Shown here: in pieces, positions 60,984 to 64,000 of the stretch | How positions within the stretch are numbered: position 1 is the first letter of the stretch | Layout of the letters: each line of letters starts with the position of its first letter | Assembly (NCBI GenBank): GCA_947452785.1 | Contig: CANGDZ010000010.1 | Span: forward strand, 1 to 64,000 | DNA length: 64,000 nucleotides | Source: Comamonadaceae bacterium | GTDB lineage: Bacteria > Pseudomonadota > Gammaproteobacteria > Burkholderiales > Burkholderiaceae_C | Direction: 5' to 3' | Position numbers and translations under genes: made by a program | Notes under the pieces: generated by a model | Databases searched by the model: none | What the model was told of the DNA's origin: nothing | What the model saw: only the letters and a program-made list of their open reading frames with translations

Positions 60984-63900
60984 ATGACTTTGTCTATTGC
61001 ACCTCTCACCGCCTCGCTCGTCGCTCAGACGATGCCTTCAGGCCCCGTGAGCATTGCAACAGCCTTCGCCAATGTGGCCAATTACCGCTCTGGCACCATC
61101 GCCATCCAAGACACGGCAGACAACATTGCCCTGAACCTGGATGCCCTGCAAAAGGTCAACTCCCGCATCAGCGGCATTAGCTTTAGCAGCGACGCGTCCA
61201 CGCTGGCGTTGACCGTCAAACAAATCAGCTCCGATTCCGCAGTTCTGGGCAAAATAAACGGCGACAACTACAGCCTGACTGCGCAGTCGGCCCTGGTGGC
61301 CGATGTCAGCAGGTTGTTGCTCAACGGCCACGTGACGGCCATCGAGGTGCAAGACTCGTCGCGCAATATCGCAGCCAGCTTGACCGCTTTGAGTGCATCC
61401 AATGTGGCAGCCAAAGTCACCAGCATTCGTCAAACCGGCACCCCTGCAGATCTGGCTATCACCGCCGCGCAATTGTTAGATACGGCCAATGCCGCCACAC
61501 TCAACAAAATCGCCGACAACTACACACTCAATGTGAGCGGTGTGAGCCTGGCCGATATGACCACAGTGTCGGGCAACGTCAAGGTGGCGGGCATCAGTAT
61601 TTTGGACAGCACGGACCAGATCGCAAGCCATTTAGACGATCTTCGTTTGCTGGGTGTGCGCTTGGTATCGGCCAAAGCCATAGACCACGCATCGCTCACT
61701 TTGTCTGCAACCCAGGTCAAAACCGACGCCTGGGTGCTGGGCAAAATTTACGGCGGGTATGAGCTCGCGGTGCAGGGCGCAAGTTTGAGCGATGTGGCCG
61801 ATCTGAGCGGCAACAGCAGAGTCAAGTCCGTGAATGTGATTGACTCTGCAGTCAACATCATCAAAAACATCGATTTACTCAAAAGGCTGGGCAGTCATTT
61901 GGGCAGCATCACGCTGACAGATGCCAGCACACCGTTGGCCTTAACAGCCAGTGTATTCACTAAAAATGCAACATTGCTCGGCAAGATCGACAATACAGAA
62001 ACCAGTTTTGCGGTGTCTGAAGCCAGCTACGCCAACTTGGCCAGCCTGCTGGCCACAGGCTCCAAGGTGGCCACCGTGGCGGTGTCAGACACTGCAGTCA
62101 ATATCGCTTCGCACCTGGATGCCCTGCAAGCCTTGGGCAACCAGCTCACCAGCGTGACACGCATCGGCGCATCCAATGTGATGACCATCGCCGCCAACCA
62201 ATTGACCATCGACAGCGAGGTGTTGGGCAAAATGGCCAACAGCTTCAGTCTGGCAGTGACGGGTGTGTTGGCTGGCGCAGCGTCCGACATTGCGGCCACC
62301 TCCAACGTCGGCAGCATCAAGGTCAGCGACACCAGCGACCAAATTGCACTCAAGTGGGGCGAGCTGAACGTCCTGGGTCCCAAACTCACACAGATCACCC
62401 AAACCGGTACAGCTGCAACCATGGCCATCAGCGCCACACAGCTGAGCCAAATGGGCAGCACACTGGCCAAAATCAATGGGGCCTATACGTTGAATGTCAG
62501 TTCTGTCTTGGCCAGTGACGCGGTCAAAACCGCCGCCAATTCGCATGTGACCAGCATGACGGTGAGCGATTCGGCCGCCAACATCAGCGCCAACCTCGAC
62601 GCTCTCAATGCGCTTGGCAGCAAAATCACCGCCATCGCGCAATCCGACGGATTGACCGCGCTAAATATTACCGCCACCCAGCTCACGGCCGACAGCGCCG
62701 CCTTGGACAAATTGGGTCAGGTCTACAACTTGGCAGTGAGCAATGTGTATGCCAGTGACGCTTTCCGCGTTGCCAACTTAGACCATGTGGCGACCGTTTC
62801 AGTCAACGACACCAGCGGCAACATTGCCTACAGCCTCGATGTTTTACAAGACTTAACGCTAACAGATAAATTAACCAGTATCACGTCGTGGGGCTCTGCT
62901 GTGCCCCTTGCCATTACGGCAACTCAACTCAACCGGGATGCTGTCGCTTTAGGCAAACTCACCGGAAGTTATGGTTTGGCGGTGCGCGGCGTCACTGCGG
63001 TCCAGGCCAGCTCGGTGGCTGCTTCGGCCCACGTCACTTCGGTGGCCGTGTCAGACACCAGTGCAGAAATTGCCGGCAATCTGACCAGCCTCAAGAGCTT
63101 GGGCAAGCAACTGACCACCATTACGCAAACCACGGTAACGCCCCTGAGCCTTTCGGCGGCTCAGTTGGTCAGCAACATTGGCGTGCTGGCCAAAATCACC
63201 AACGGTTTCAGTTTGAATGTATTGGGCGTGAGCGCTGCCAATGCAGCTAATGTGGCGGCTCAGCGCAATGTGGCATCCATTGCGGTGGAAGACACCAGCG
63301 CCAATATTGCCGCCAAGCTGGACATCTTGACTCAGCTGAACACCCGCATCAGTGGCATCACGCAAACTGTCAAACAAGACCTGAACATCACCGCCGACCA
63401 GATGACGGCGGACGCCGCCATGTTGGCCAAAATTGACGGGGGGGCCTACACCTTGGCGGTGAGCAATGTGCGCGCAGCCAATGTGGCCACGATAGCGGCC
63501 AACACGCATGTGACCACCTTCGCCGTGGCCGACAGTGCCGACAATTTAGTGGGGAATTTGGCGGCACTCAAAAGCGCTTTAACCGTGGCCGTGGCGGGCA
63601 GCACCGACCCAGTGAACAAACTCGGCAGCATTACCCAAGTGGGCAATGCGCCCTTGACCATCACGGCCGGCCAACTGAGCGACTATTACACCAGCGTGCT
63701 GTCCAAGATCGGCAACAACTACAGCTTGGCCGTCAGTGCCGTCACAGCGGACAATGCCTCTACCGTGGCCGGCATGGCACACGTTAACTCCGTGGCCGTG
63801 GCAGACAGCAGCAGCAATATTGCCACCAACCTAGATGCGCTCACGGGCTTGGGCAAAGAATTGGTGAGCGTGACCCAAACGACCAACATTGCACCGCTGC

Positions 63901-64000
63901 AAATCACGGCCGACCAATTGGTTGCAGACAAATCAGCGCTGAACAAAATCACCAACGGCTACACCCTGGCTGTGCGCAATGTCACAGCTCAAAACGCACA
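60984..64000 (+). CDS. Giant protein of about 80-residue repeats (5' part)
   Basis: An open frame of at least 1005 codons that continues past the window edge. It begins MTLSIAPLTASLVAQTMPSG, with no recognisable Sec signal. From residue 43 on it consists of degenerate repeats of about 80 residues whose consensus is roughly VSDTAxNIAxxLDALxxLG, then LTSITQT, LAITATQLxxD, LGKIxxxYxLAVxxV and VAAxSHV. Repeats of this kind suggest a beta-rich surface or secreted fibre protein, perhaps exported by type I secretion or the flagellar system; no secretion motif is within the window. A sigma-28 promoter sits in front. I do not recognise the family. In-frame ATG at 61032 is an alternative start. Composition is like the host, unlike the AT-rich island. 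Confidence 0.85.
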   Translation, partial: MTLSIAPLTASLVAQTMPSGPVSIATAFANVANYRSGTIAIQDTADNIALNLDALQKVNSRISGISFSSDASTLALTVKQISSDSAVLGKINGDNYSLTAQSALVADVSRLLLNGHVTAIEVQDSSRNIAASLTALSASNVAAKVTSIRQTGTPADLAITAAQLLDTANAATLNKIADNYTLNVSGVSLADMTTVSGNVKVAGISILDSTDQIASHLDDLRLLGVRLVSAKAIDHASLTLSATQVKTDAWVLGKIYGGYELAVQGASLSDVADLSGNSRVKSVNVIDSAVNIIKNIDLLKRLGSHLGSITLTDASTPLALTASVFTKNATLLGKIDNTETSFAVSEASYANLASLLATGSKVATVAVSDTAVNIASHLDALQALGNQLTSVTRIGASNVMTIAANQLTIDSEVLGKMANSFSLAVTGVLAGAASDIAATSNVGSIKVSDTSDQIALKWGELNVLGPKLTQITQTGTAATMAISATQLSQMGSTLAKINGAYTLNVSSVLASDAVKTAANSHVTSMTVSDSAANISANLDALNALGSKITAIAQSDGLTALNITATQLTADSAALDKLGQVYNLAVSNVYASDAFRVANLDHVATVSVNDTSGNIAYSLDVLQDLTLTDKLTSITSWGSAVPLAITATQLNRDAVALGKLTGSYGLAVRGVTAVQASSVAASAHVTSVAVSDTSAEIAGNLTSLKSLGKQLTTITQTTVTPLSLSAAQLVSNIGVLAKITNGFSLNVLGVSAANAANVAAQRNVASIAVEDTSANIAAKLDILTQLNTRISGITQTVKQDLNITADQMTADAAMLAKIDGGAYTLAVSNVRAANVATIAANTHVTTFAVADSADNLVGNLAALKSALTVAVAGSTDPVNKLGSITQVGNAPLTITAGQLSDYYTSVLSKIGNNYSLAVSAVTADNASTVAGMAHVNSVAVADSSSNIATNLDALTGLGKELVSVTQTTNIAPLQITADQLVADKSALNKITNGYTLAVRNVTAQNA
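61110..64000 (+). repeat. Tandem degenerate repeats of about 240 bases
   Basis: The aspartate of the D-(T/S)-x-x-N-I motif falls at 61110, 61353, 61605, 61842, 62088, 62328, 62568, 62808, 63054, 63291, 63531 and 63804, all in one frame. Spacings are 81, 84, 79, 82, 80, 80, 80, 82, 79, 80 and 91 codons. Twelve copies are visible; the array continues beyond the window. Confidence 0.9.

Noticed and set aside
61038-63955. Minus-strand open frames across the giant repeat gene
   Set aside because: They arise from the regular codon pattern of the repeats; only the plus frame is continuous and shows a consistent 80-residue period.
61110-64000. CRISPR-like reading of the repeats
   Set aside because: Units are about 240 bases, coding and degenerate, with no short identical repeats and unique spacers.

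Overview
The window comes from a flagellated Gram-negative bacterium. It is most likely a betaproteobacterium of the Burkholderiales (Comamonadaceae-like); this is inferred from gene order, the proteins recognised and moderately GC-rich coding DNA, and no ribosomal or housekeeping marker is present to fix the genus. FlhF and FlhG/FleN, sigma-54-type promoters and a FleQ-like activator suggest a polar flagellum with sigma-54/sigma-28 control.

Layout. 1-4.9 kb: a leader region with hairpins, then an RND efflux adaptor and permease. 4.8-13.3 kb (minus strand): flhA-flhF-fleN-fliA, fliS, then motA-motB with a membrane-anchored methyltransferase. 13.5-23.6 kb (plus): fliK-fliL-M-N-O-P-Q-R-flhB, then three poorly known genes (a SPOR/ExeA-like membrane protein, an acidic protein, a membrane-anchored coiled-coil protein). 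23.6-24.8 kb (minus): FleQ-like sigma-54 activator. 25-28.6 kb (plus): flgP- and flgT-like ring genes, a LysM-like protein, and a second FliK-like/FhlB pair. 28.6-30.4 kb (minus): flgN, flgM, flgA. 30.4-31.7 kb: a LysM plus lytic-transglycosylase-like protein. 31.9-49.1 kb: flgBCDEFGHIJKL, fliD, flaG, flagellin 1, a TPR-like gene and flagellin 2. 49.3-58.6 kb: an AT-rich glycosylation island (methyltransferases, glycosyltransferases, UDP-glucose dehydrogenase, UDP-xylose synthase), followed by a TPR/O-GlcNAc-transferase-like (SPINDLY) gene whose 3' end lies in AT-rich DNA. 60.98 kb to the end: the start of a giant protein built from about 80-residue repeats, running off the window.

Regulation. 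I found by eye a set of sigma-28-like promoters with one architecture (TCAAG-type -35, exactly 11 bases, then (G/A)CCGA-type -10) before fliS, flgP, flgM, fliD, flaG, flagellin 1 and the giant repeat gene, with a weaker one before motA. Sigma-54 sites (GG-N10-GC) precede flhA, flgB, the TPR gene/flagellin 2 unit, the LysM-transglycosylase gene and possibly flgA. The two flagellins therefore appear to be under different sigma factors, and the giant repeat protein appears to belong to the late flagellar regulon.

Most novel candidates: the sigma-28-linked giant repeat protein next to a SPINDLY-type glycosyltransferase and a UDP-xylose-producing island; a fliS leader hairpin that only read-through mRNA could form; very large FlgE and FlgK; and a single-domain FlgJ with a separate muralytic enzyme nearby. 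No fliE-J, chemotaxis, tRNA, rRNA, transposase or CRISPR sequence was seen.
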